Made by a program: the position numbers and the translations under genes | From: Zygnema cylindricum | Lineage: Eukaryota > Streptophyta > Zygnematophyceae > Zygnematales > Zygnemataceae | DNA length: 20,731 nucleotides | NCBI GenBank assembly: GCA_037447655.1 | Contig: JBBHKE010001031.1 | Coordinates: 65,220-85,950 of the forward strand | Direction: 5' to 3' | Shown here: piece after piece, positions 11,701-18,767 of the stretch | Layout of the letters: each line of letters starts with the position of its first letter | Position numbering within the stretch: the stretch's first letter is position 1 | The notes under the pieces: generated by a model | What the model was told of the DNA's origin: nothing | Seen by the model: the letters and a program-made list of their open reading frames with translations, nothing else | Databases searched by the model: none

Positions 11701-12854
11701 CTGTGGGTCCAGTGGCCCTTGGGGGCTCGTGGGTGGATAAATTGGACGGGGATCTTTTGGAGAATTTGGGACGATATCGACGGTACAATTTTCGTAGTGC
11801 CCGCGATCTTTTGCGAGTGATTCGAAACAAAAGCAATCATTATCGGGAATTGCCGCAAAGTTTACAGGTGAGCAATAGGCTTTTTTAGGGTTCCTTAATA
11901 GGCTTCTTGTAAAGGTTTGTTGGATTGGGCAACTGTACTGCGCACTACTATTAGTGGGGCTATCATTGTTAACATCAATGTAGTTGTCTTACCAATGTTA
12001 ATCCGCATTGATAATGTCAAAACGTTATTACTGTAACAGGTGTGTTTTACGCTTAATAGCGGTTTGTGCTTAACAGATAAGTTCATTTAGTTTACCCTTG
12101 GAAATTTTTAATTGGACTTTGTTTGTGTGATTCTTTGCCTTCAAGAGGATAAGGTTTTATTTAGTGTGGAGGCTTTAGAACAAGATTCCCAACTCTAAAA
12201 GTAGCTTTCCCTTTCAAAAGTACTTTCTCTTTTTAAAAGCTTTCCCTTTTTAATAAGCTTCCCCTTCTTAATAAACTTCCGTTTTATAATAATCTCCCCT
12301 CTTTCATAAATTCCCCCTTTTTAAAAGATTCCCCTCTTTAATAAACTTTCCTTTTTTAATTAGCTTTCCCTTTTTATTAGCCTTCCCCTTTTTAATAACC
12401 GTCCCATTTTATTTTTTGGGAACCTACTGTGAGTTAGGCAAAGAGTTTTTTAGGGTTTCTTTTCAGACTCTATAAATCCTATTTTTGTTTGATTACATCT
12501 CCAATTAGAGGAAAGTAAATAAACTGATTTTTTTATTTTTTCGCCATACAAGACAGAGTCGTTAAAGACAAGGAAACTCCTTAGCCGGTTGCATCTTAGA
12601 AAAAACGGTTGTTAACTGGTTTTCTTCCTTCTTCTTCTCCTCCTTCTCCTTCTCCTTCTCCTTCTTCTTCTTCTTCATCTTCTTTTTTTTCCCTTTTTTT
12701 TGTAACTTTCGGGTTGCAGGAAAAACTTGGACCTTTGCCGGATGGGTACGAAAATTACTTTCGCGAACGATTTCCGTCTCTCCTCATTCAAGTCTATGAT
12801 GTTTTAAAAAAACATTGTTCAGAAGATTCCATTTTTCGGAGATACTTTTCGTAG
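5769..12854 (+). CDS. IRE1: IRE1: ER-stress sensor Ser/Thr kinase and endoribonuclease, six exons, 1026 aa
   Basis: Join 5769-6245, 6879-8605, 9067-9257, 10659-10905, 11564-11867, 12720-12854 (3081 nt; GT-AG introns; phases 0,2,1,2,0). Family role: a single-pass ER membrane sensor whose lumenal domain detects unfolded proteins and whose cytosolic RNase drives unconventional splicing (bZIP60 mRNA in plants) and decay of ER-bound mRNAs. Seen: signal peptide 1-25; PQQ-like lumenal blades (DGSIQAVDAKSGRLCW at 61-76); acidic run about 115-136; sequons N106 and N269; Pro-rich stretch just before the membrane segment 491-512; basic linker. Kinase: glycine loop G603-G608, K624, E637, H751-R752-D753, K755, N758, D779-M780-G781, A807-P808-E809. 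KEN RNase about 894-1026 with Y955, R968, N969, H973 at the spacing of the known catalytic set. Start: in-frame TAA at 5712-5714 lies upstream and G is at -3. It is longer than Arabidopsis IRE1a/b (under 900 aa), mostly before the kinase. Exon 1 is the least conserved part. Confidence 0.95.
6246..6878 (+). other. IRE1 intron 1 with diverged direct repeats
   Basis: Donor CAAAG|GTAAAC, acceptor GGATACAG|AAA, phase 0; 633 bp. Joining gives RIPK-KLPMTAKELV, which continues the lumenal domain as in plant IRE1. The pyrimidine tract before the acceptor is weak. Inside, 6396-6477 and 6653-6735 are diverged direct copies (both begin AATCTCTTCATTTTGCAA, end in TTTTGAGTTAC / TTTCGAGCCAC), 257 bp apart. 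No coding content is seen. Confidence 0.85.
8606..9066 (+). other. IRE1 intron 2
   Basis: Donor ATGAG|GTGAGG, acceptor TTTATGTAG|GGA, phase 2; 461 bp. It splits Arg735 and joins LLQLMR to DIVAGMAHVHQLG in front of the HRD catalytic loop. It holds a 14-bp palindrome (TGTTAACGTTAACA, near 8868) and an 8-bp-arm hairpin ATTAGAGT/ACTCTAAT near 9001. No other feature is seen. Confidence 0.9.
9258..10658 (+). other. IRE1 intron 3, the longest
   Basis: Donor CATCAG|GTGCGT, acceptor ATTTTCAG|CTT, phase 1; 1401 bp. It falls in the activation segment, between DMG and APE, and creates Ala799 across the junction. Two open frames (9905-10216 and 10229-10477) lie inside. The second has a Cys-rich stretch (KCPHGAK...CPICSK) that I cannot assign to a family. 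Neither has a recognised domain, and both may be chance. Confidence 0.88.
10906..11563 (+). other. IRE1 intron 4 with pentanucleotide satellites
   Basis: Donor GAAAG|GTGTGG, acceptor GTTTGCAG|ATT, phase 2; 658 bp. It splits Arg881 and joins SPKAEER to LTAVEVERHPLFW at the kinase/KEN boundary. Reading through the donor would give a false C-terminus ending at 11017, so splicing is needed for the RNase domain. The satellite stretch is listed separately. Confidence 0.9.
11305..11475 (+). repeat. Degenerate (TTGAY)n and (CTTGT)n satellite in IRE1 intron 4
   Basis: From 11305 to about 11409 the sequence is a decayed array of TTGAC/TTGAT/TTGAA pentamers. From about 11446 to 11475 it is a nearly perfect CTTGT array of about six units. 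The two arrays look like a shared TTGNN motif that spread and diverged. No function is implied. Confidence 0.8.
12200..12410 (+). repeat. 18-19-bp minisatellite in IRE1 intron 5
   Basis: About eleven or twelve imperfect units of the form AGCTTTCCCTTTTTAATA run head to tail. Units vary in length by one or two bases and by C/T exchanges. All units keep the pyrimidine run on the sense strand. Confidence 0.75.
12626..12682 (+). repeat. CTT / CTCCTT microsatellite before the last IRE1 acceptor
   Basis: An array of TTC, TCC and TTCTCC units lies 37 bp before the intron-5 acceptor. It may act as the splice-site pyrimidine tract, continued by T-runs to 12710. Read as protein it gives a Ser/Pro-rich string that is intronic, not coding. 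Confidence 0.85.
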
Positions 12855-13476
12855 TACTTTTCGTATGACTTTCTGTATTACTTTTTGTCCTTCTTTTTGT
12901 AGTACATTCGGTAGTTGTCGCGCTTTCAAACTTTCGCATGTTTTGGTCTTTCAAAGCCGGTTTGGAATCCTTTACTTTCTCCTCTCTTTCTTTTCTTTTC
13001 TTTTTTTCTTTTTCTTCTTTTTCTCTTTCTCTTTCTCTTTCTTTTTCTCTTTCTTTTTTTTTCTTTTTCACTTTCACTTTCTTTTCCTCTTTCTTTTTCA
13101 CTTTCTTTTTTTCTTTCTTCGCTTTTTTTCTTTGTTCTTTTTCTCTTTCTTTCCTTTTTCTTTCTTTTCCTCTTTTTTTTCACTTTTTTTTCTTTTTCTT
13201 TCTTTTCCTCTTTCTTTTTCACTTTCTTTTTCTCTTCGTTTTTGTTTTACACGAGGTTATGTACAGTCGTTGTTGTTTATTGTCCTCCATAGGTTTTGTC
13301 TGAATTCGTATAATATGCGGTTGTAGTGAAGAAATCAATCTTCTCCCTAGTATGGGAAATATTAAGTTAAAGAGTTCAAGGGAAGAGATGACAGTTTGTT
13401 CAAACTGGTTCAAAAAGGTGTGAACCAGTAAATGTATTACATGTATTATATGGAGGCAATTTTTTCAAGTTTTATA
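12855..13476 (+). other. IRE1 3' untranslated region (inferred extent)
   Basis: The stretch runs from the TAG stop to the first good AATAAA. The first 70 bp are a decayed direct repeat around GTAGTACTTTTCG. A pyrimidine tract fills 12970-13245. No other gene is seen, and long open frames across the tract are low-complexity Phe/Ser or Lys/Arg strings. Confidence 0.5.
12970..13245 (+). repeat. TTTTC/TTTCTC low-complexity pyrimidine tract
   Basis: Almost pure C/T on the + strand for about 275 bp, built from TTTCTC, TTTTTC and CTCTTTC units with a few interrupting A and G bases. It probably lies in the IRE1 3' UTR. Such mirror-like pyrimidine tracts can form triplex DNA, but here only the composition is seen. 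Confidence 0.85.
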
Positions 13477-13482
13477 AATAAA
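13477..13482 (+). terminator. Candidate IRE1 polyadenylation signal AATAAA
   Basis: Canonical AATAAA in TTTATAAATAAAAG, about 620 bp after the stop codon and followed by T-rich sequence. It is the first canonical hexamer after the stop, so it is the best candidate. An upstream near-match site could be used instead. Confidence 0.4.
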
Positions 13483-13494
13483 AGAAATGATTGA

Positions 13495-14010
13495 TGGTAC
13501 TTTTTTGTCATGGTTCTCTTTGTCAGCAAGTTTGTCTGTGGCAAAGCGTTGTACTAGTTTCAAGTTTTATGGCAAACCTTAAAAAGCCTTCACGTGCCCA
13601 TTACTTCTTATTTTTAAGTTAACTTTGGTTGCAAAACCGCCATGATACTGCATGAATGCGATTACCTTTTAAGTAAAGCTTAAGCCTCGAATCGTTTGAC
13701 TGGACATTTTTGAGATCACCTTATTGTCTTCCTATCTCCCACTCTCCATCTCTCCCTCCCTGCATTCACTTCCAAAGGGTTCATTTTTTCTCCAACCGGG
13801 TCACCTAATGGATGTGTTTAGAAAATCTCCTCCTCCAACAAGCGATTAGTTGGAGTAACGGACTTTTTGTAGTTGGTTATTTGGTTAGAGAGTATACCGG
13901 TATCCCGAGAAGGTCGCGGGAACCCTAATTTCTTGGTTACTCTTGGCCCCTTGAGTTCCTTGCGACTCTTGCGACCAATCTCTCCGGTATGCATCGGTAA
14001 TCCATCGCGA
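13495..14010. other. Intergenic, no gene seen
   Basis: Downstream flank of IRE1. It includes a C/T-rich patch (13725-13770) and a GC-richer stretch at 13890-13990. Open frames at 13818-14018 (minus) and 13873-14208 (plus) overlap each other, and the latter runs into a MITE. No domain is recognised. Confidence 0.55.
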
Positions 14011-14231
14011 TACACCATGTATCGCCTATTAGTGTCAATTTTTTTTCGCCACTTAAACTATATTTTATCCGTACACATATGTCGGATTGTAAATCTGACG
14101 GTTGCGATTGAAAGGAATTATTCCCAGCTTCCGATTGACAGTCTCAAATTGAAAATCGGACAATTGTGTACGGAGAAAATATATTTTAAGTGGCAAAAAA
14201 AACATTAACACTAATAGCGATATACGGTGTA
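14011..14231 (+). mobile_element. Foldback MITE family A, copy 3
   Basis: 221 bp, from TACACCATGTATCGCCTATTAG to ACTAATAGCGATATACGGTGTA, with about 60 bp of imperfect inverted repeat at each end. The core is the same as copy 2 (CTGACGGTTGCGATTGAAAGG), bounded by matching CCGTACACA / TGTGTACGG blocks. Confidence 0.88.
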
Positions 14232-14491
14232 GTTTCCTTTCGATATATCAGTCAAACATTTCGATTGTCGGTAGGTCAAAAAAAGTACATATTGGTCATC
14301 CGTAAGAGGCTACCGATACGCAACCCTAAAAAATACACAATTTCAAGCCACGTACGGATTTCAGAAAATTGAGAACGATTAGCCAATTACAACAGGTCGG
14401 GCATATGCCCAACTGAAAAAAATAAAAAAGTCAAAGTCGTAAATCGTTATCGAAAACGTCAAAACCATTCTGACCGACTATTCAATAACAG

Positions 14492-14659
14492 TACGCCGCC
14501 AATCGCTTTTAGCGTAGTGTACGCTAATTCCGTCCCGCTTTTTTTATTTTTTATTATCCATTAGCGTAGTTCATTCTATTTTTTTCTTTACTCTATTTAG
14601 GGTTAATTTTTTAGACCGTACAAAACGGAAGTACGTCGTCATTTAACTAGTGTGGTGTA
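14492..14659 (+). mobile_element. MITE family B, copy 1 (168 bp)
   Basis: Begins TACGCCGCCAATCGCTTTTAGCG with GTGTACGCTA following, ends ACTAGTGTGGTGTA. The same pair of ends, at the same spacing, bounds 18597-18767 (171 bp). The left tip resembles family A, but the right end and the core do not. There is no coding capacity. Confidence 0.6.
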
Positions 14660-14779
14660 CGGACAGTGTCAGACTGTACACAATTGTACCTTTTTAAGTG
14701 AAAAAGTATAATTAAAGAGTTTTAGTAACCGCGGACGTATGAGAATGTGCGCTCTAAAAAGGAGAAATAAACGGGTTGT

Positions 14780-14787
14780 CAAATATC
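14780..14787 (+). repeat. Target-site duplication of hAT element 1 (left)
   Basis: CAAATATC, repeated exactly at 15572-15579 directly after the other end of the element. Confidence 0.93.
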
Positions 14788-15571
14788 TAGTGTTGTGTAT
14801 CGGTAAGGATTTACCGATAACCGATATGGACCTTTTTTCGGGTTCCCGATAATCGATATATTGGTACGATATATCGACATCGGTCTTATCGCCGATAAGT
14901 AGCCGATAATATCGGTACTTATTGGCGATAATGCCGATAACGATAACTATCGGCGATATCTGTACGGACCGTACAGATAAATGTACGGCCTGTACACGCA
15001 ACTGTACGTCGTATTCCCCGGACGCGCAGCGGACCCCCTTACTCCCGATTCCGGTAAAAAATCGCGAATTTTCCATCATTATTCCTAATTTAAGGGGGTT
15101 TTCAAAATTCCTGCTGCCAGAATTTTCAAAATATGGCGTCTGGAAATGGCGGCAGTCTGACAGGTGTGTTCGTCTGCTTCTTTCAGTCTGTTCGTCTTTT
15201 TTTGGAAAAAGTTTGATTCAGAAATTTTACAATGTATTTTATTTTTTTCGTTTCGATAGTATAGTTTTATAACAATAAAGTATTAACTTATATTTGTCGA
15301 CGTTTATGTGCAGCGCTGTCCGTAAAGATTTTCAGTTAAATAGATACGCGGAACAAATTCTTATACGTGGCATTCCACGCTATATAATGAAAATTATATA
15401 ATACAGTATGTTATATAGTACTATTGTATGCATACTATATTTTTAAAAGTTATCGCCGATATGGAATTTGTTGGTCCCAGACCGATATATCGGAACCTCT
15501 GACCGTTCGATAACCGATAACTATCGGTATCGGTGTTATCGCGATAAGTTTTTTACCGATACACAACACTA
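14788..15571 (+). mobile_element. Non-autonomous hAT-type transposon, element 1 (784 bp)
   Basis: Terminal inverted repeats TAGTGTTGTGTATCGGTAA lie at both tips and fit the hAT start pattern (Y-A-R-N-G). A perfect 8-bp target duplication (CAAATATC) flanks it, the hAT hallmark. The outer 180-220 bp at each side are packed with CCGATA/TATCGG motifs in both orientations, typical of transposase-binding subterminal repeats. A perfect palindrome CTGTACGG-A-CCGTACAG is at 14960-14976. The middle (about 15010-15300) has an ATG at 15133 followed by MASGNGGSLTG and a possible donor, but no transposase domain. It must be mobilised in trans. Confidence 0.9.
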
Positions 15572-15579
15572 CAAATATC
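15572..15579 (+). repeat. Target-site duplication of hAT element 1 (right)
   Basis: CAAATATC, identical to 14780-14787. Confidence 0.93.
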
Positions 15580-15679
15580 ACGTTCGCAGATATTTGTCCA
15601 TCAACCACGTTTCGACTGTGTGAACGTACGATTTGTGATTTGTGTACAATTTGTCAGATTCTGTACAAATACCTATATT

Positions 15680-15687
15680 AGTGTAAG
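15680..15687 (+). repeat. Target-site duplication of hAT element 2 (left)
   Basis: AGTGTAAG, repeated exactly at 16582-16589. Confidence 0.92.
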
Positions 15688-16581
15688 TAGTGTTGTGTAT
15701 CGGTAAAAAAATTATCGCGATAACACCGATACCGATAGTTATCGGTTATCGAACGGTCAGAGATTCCGACATATCGGTCTGGGACCAACAAATTCCATAT
15801 CGGCGATAACTTAAAAAAATATATAGTATGCATACAATAGTACTTTATAACATACTGTATTATTTTATTGATTTTATATAGCGTGGCATGCCACGTATAA
15901 AAATCTGTTCCGTTACCGCTTAACTGCAATTTATTACGGATAGCGCAGCATATAAACGTTGGCCGGTTAATTGAACAAAACTTTTAAAGCGACATACGTA
16001 ATTTTACTAAAAAACTGGTGAACATGGAACTGGAAAAGGACGGCGGACACAAAAGTACAACGGACGCAAAATAACATTCTGCGCGCCGACGGAATCGAAC
16101 GGACGACTTGGAATGAGAAAACACGAGCGGACGGGCCAACGTGAGCGCCGGCATCCCGGAATGGCTCTTTTGGCAGCTTATGCCAAAAATCTCGACAGAT
16201 TGACACGTGGCATGTCCCCAGTGGATCTCAGGAATAAAAGGACAAAGCCATGGCGTCGGATGTGAAAGGTACATCCATTATATTGGATCCGTATCAAAAC
16301 CGTACAGATCTCATGGCGGCTACTGTACTTTCTGTGCTTGTACACGTCCGGGGAAAAGACGTACAGTTGAGTGTACAGGCCGTACATTTGTTTGTATGGT
16401 CCGTACAGTTATCGCCAATAGTTATCGTTATCGGCATTATCGCCGATAAATACCCGATATTATCGGCTACTTATCGGCAATAAGACCGATGTCGATATAT
16501 CGTACCAATATATCGATTATCGGATACCCGAAAAAAGGCCCATATCGGTTATCGGCAAATCCTTACCGATACACAACACAA
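15688..16581 (-). mobile_element. Non-autonomous hAT-type transposon, element 2 (894 bp), inverted to element 1
   Basis: Tips TAGTGTTGTGTATCGGTAA (left) and TTACCGATACACAACACAA (right, one base changed), flanked by a perfect 8-bp duplication AGTGTAAG. Its left 275 bp match the right end of element 1 and its right 210 bp match element 1's left end, both as reverse complements with few differences. The middle (about 15963-16360) is unrelated to element 1 and visibly GC-richer. It contains small open frames (for example 16113-16265, 50 aa) without a known domain. It may be a captured fragment or a different deletion derivative of one parent. Confidence 0.9.
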
Positions 16582-16589
16582 AGTGTAAG
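16582..16589 (+). repeat. Target-site duplication of hAT element 2 (right)
   Basis: AGTGTAAG, identical to 15680-15687. Confidence 0.92.
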
Positions 16590-16687
16590 CAAGTTTGCGA
16601 CCGTCATTTATTTTTTTCAAAGACCCAAATTATAATTATTAAACAATTAGAATGTATGTTTTTTTTCAAAATTTTCAAATTCTTAAT

Positions 16688-16761
16688 TAGCGTAAACCAC
16701 TGTAATTATTTATGTACGCTAAAGAAACTTCTACGCTAATAGCGAATGGCGGTGTGTCGTA
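16688..16761 (-). repeat. Single family-B-like MITE end
   Basis: On the minus strand from 16761 it reads TACGACACACCGCCATTCGC, then TATTAGCGTAG and TTTAGCGTAC, like the left end of family B (14492). No clear partner end is found. The likely partner side was altered by the insertion of hAT element 2 at 15688-16581. Confidence 0.45.
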
Positions 16762-17217
16762 CTGTACCTGTTGAGTGTGAAATGTATTACTTCTTAACAG
16801 GAGGTTAAGCCGATAACGAATCACAATCCTGACATTCATTAACGAGAAGCGTGACACCTGGCCGTGTAATTGTAAGAAAAAAAACCTGGGCACTAAACAT
16901 GTGCTGGCAAGCTCTAGATATTTTTACGGGCGAAGAGTTACTTGCGACGCGATTGGCTGCTGGCAAGTGTCGCACTGACCGATACGATTTAGGGTTTACG
17001 GTACAGTACAACCACCGCGAATCGTTATTAGCGTCAAGGTTTTTTTCGCCACTTAAAACATATTTTATCCGTACACACTTGTCGGATTTTGGATCTGATG
17101 GTTGCGATTGAAAGGTAACATTCCCAGCTTCTGATTGGTGGTCTCAAATTGAAAATCCAGCAATTGTGTACGGAGAAAATATGTTTTAAGTGGCGAAAAA
17201 AATCTTGACGCTAATAA

Positions 17218-18202
17218 AGGCACTTTCCCATGTGATAAAGTTACAGTTATTTTCTGTCGTTTTCCTTTATAACTTGGAAAAAAAAGAAAAAATCTGCAGC
17301 CATACCAAAAAAATCAAATTACCACCGTACAAGTTGCGTTCCATGAATCTTTTAGCTGTACCGCAGTTTGTCGTCTATCGCGATGTAGTTTATAGTTTAG
17401 CGAGTTTTGACCCACTTTCGCGTCCTTCCAGATCATCTTCAAACTTTATATAAAATCACCTCGCGAGGTGATTTTAAATAAAGTTCCACGACGTGGGCGA
17501 ATATGCATATGATATCGCACGCGTCGGAGGTTTTTGACAAAATTTTCCTCAAAAAACAAACCCACTGCACGGTTACAGCCTGTGCGTACTTTTTCTGCGC
17601 ACCTTTTTCCGTACAGAGAAAGTGGAGGGTCTCGACCAACGGACGCCATTTCGCGAAAGCGAAGTTTGTGAAGGGGCGCCTCTCTCTCTCCCTCTCCCAC
17701 TACCGCGTCTATCTCACAATTTTTGCAACAAAAAATGTCTGTATCAAATGAAAAAAAATGAAAACGATTTCTTTTTACTATCTTTGAGCGTATTTTGATG
17801 GCAAGTAGAGTAGGAAAAGACAAAAAACAACAATCGGGAAATCATGGCGGAAAGTTTTAGAAGTTGTGACGTGGGCGCTGTCATAGTTGAGCGTGACACG
17901 CGTGACGTCACAATGTCACAAACCCTAAACATCCACGTCGACAATGTGGCGTGCAGATATTGTGAAGTGACAAAAACTGTTCAACGTGCCGGTGGACGCC
18001 TGAAATCGAAATTGAGTGGAAGTTTCGCAACATTTTGTGTACCGTTTATGTGTCACATGTTTCGTACACGTCTATGCTTGTCACTTTTTGAAGTAACAAG
18101 TTATTTGCGATTATATCGCAATGCTCGTAAATATGTACAGAGAATCTATGCTAGAAACAAAGTTACAACATTAAAGTTTCGTTTACATGGGAAAGTGCCC
18201 TA
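17218..18202 (+). mobile_element. hAT-like element (985 bp) inserted into MITE copy 4
   Basis: Inverted tips AGGCACTTTCCCATGT (left) and, reversed, TAGGGCACTTTCCCATGT (right); the right tip fits the hAT Y-A-R-N-G rule. Flanks GCTAATAA (17210-17217) and AGTAATAA (18203-18210) agree at 6 of 8 positions, so they look like a worn 8-bp target duplication. A 3-bp TAA duplication (PIF/Harbinger-like) is the alternative. The BED-like reading frame inside favours hAT. It also holds a perfect 26-bp palindrome. It differs from elements 1 and 2 in its tips, so it belongs to another hAT family. Confidence 0.75.
17451..17476. repeat. Perfect 26-bp palindrome inside the nested hAT-like element
   Basis: Arms TAAAATCACCTCG and CGAGGTGATTTTA meet with no spacer and no mismatch. 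It does not extend outward. It is not part of the terminal repeats of the element (tips at 17218 and 18202). It could be a protein-binding site or a residue of another event. Confidence 0.95.
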
Positions 18203-18203
18203 A
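17844..18203 (+). pseudogene. BED-zinc-finger hAT transposase N-terminal remnant
   Basis: A 119-codon frame. Residues about 31-65 read VDNVACRYC...RAGGRLKSKLSGSF, with C37 and C40 and the GG-RLK-x-x-LSG layout typical of plant hAT BED fingers. The His expected in RLKxHLSG is Lys (K56), so the zinc site is broken. After about residue 70 no transposase (RNase H-like or dimerisation) sequence follows, and the frame ends at the element's right tip. It is therefore an internally deleted fragment. The ATG context is AATCATGG; whether it is transcribed is unknown. The BED call rests on motif reading only. Confidence 0.4.
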
Positions 18204-18380
18204 GTAATAACGATTCGCGGTGTTGTAGTGATCACCGTACCAATAGTCAATAGTACTAATCGTGAGTATTGAGTACAATGTCAAAGCCTGAGGAAAAATG
18301 GACTTTAATTTCATATTTTGTCCTTTAGTCTTGCTAGAAACTTTTCCGACGTACAACCTTTTTGCTTTCGTGGAGTACAG

Positions 18381-18593
18381 TACACCGCGAATCGCTATTA
18401 GGGTTAATGTTTTTTTTGCCACTTAATGCATCTTTTCTCCGTACATACCTTTCGGATTATGGATCTTACGGTGGCGATAAAAAAACAATATTCTCACCTT
18501 CCGATTGGCGGTCTTAAATTGAAAATTGGACAAGTAGAAAAGATGTTTTAAGTGGCGAAATATATATTAACACTAATAGCGATACACGCTGTA
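18381..18593 (+). mobile_element. Foldback MITE family A, copy 5
   Basis: 213 bp, from TACACCGCGAATCGCTATTAG to ACTAATAGCGATACACGCTGTA. It has the same subterminal pair (TTGCCACTTAATGCATC / GATGTTTTAAGTGGCG) and core (CTTCCGATTGGCGGTCTTAA). It is slightly shorter than the others, having lost the GTGTACGG block near the right arm. Confidence 0.88.
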
Positions 18594-18596
18594 CAG

Positions 18597-18767
18597 TACA
18601 CCGTGAATCGTTATTAGCCTTATGTACGCTATATCGGCACCCCAAAATTTTGACATTGATACCCGAAATACAGTGAATGAATCTAATTTATCTTTGACGT
18701 TAATAATGGTTCTTATAAATTAGCGTCAATGGTTTTACCGTACTTGTTTCGTGAATAGTGTGGTGTA
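18597..18767 (+). mobile_element. MITE family B, copy 2 (171 bp)
   Basis: Starts TACACCGTGAATCGTTATTAG with TGTACGCTA following, ends GAATAGTGTGGTGTA. These ends pair as at 14492-14659. It begins three bases after family-A copy 5 ends, and the bridging GTACAGTACA resembles the sequence before copy 5, so the two may have inserted in tandem TA-rich targets. Confidence 0.6.

Larger units (their letters stand above)
11868..12719 (+). other. IRE1 intron 5
   Basis: Donor TTACAG|GTGAGC, acceptor GGGTTGCAG|GAA, phase 0; 852 bp. It joins YRELPQSLQ to EKLGPLPDGYENYF inside the KEN domain. Two thirds of it is repetitive: an 18-19-bp minisatellite and then a CTT/CTCCTT array that supplies a very long polypyrimidine tract before the acceptor. 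Confidence 0.92.
17007..18227 (+). mobile_element. Foldback MITE family A, copy 4, split by a nested insertion
   Basis: The left part, 17007-17217, has the whole family-A layout (TTATTAGCGTCAAGG, TTTTTTTCGCCACTTAAAACAT, core GGTTGCGATTGAAAGG, ATGTTTTAAGTGGCGAAAAA). The right tip, CGATTCGCGGTGTTGTA, is at 18211-18227, 1 kb away. Removing 17218-18210 restores an unbroken right repeat complementary to the left one and a 228-bp element, the size of the other copies. This copy has an extra AA near the tip (TACAACACCG instead of TACACCG). Confidence 0.85.

Noticed and set aside
12865-13326. Long overlapping open frames of Phe/Ser or Lys/Arg on both strands
   Set aside because: They are produced by the CT-rich tract: every frame is open and the composition is extreme.
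16085-16110. tRNA-like box B (GTTCGATTCC on the minus strand) in hAT element 2, possible tRNA or SINE
   Set aside because: The flanking bases do not form a T-stem, no box A lies at a suitable distance, and no acceptor stem is seen.
17446-17823. 125-codon minus-strand frame inside the nested hAT-like element
   Set aside because: No transposase signature; it starts in T-rich flank and reads through the palindrome.
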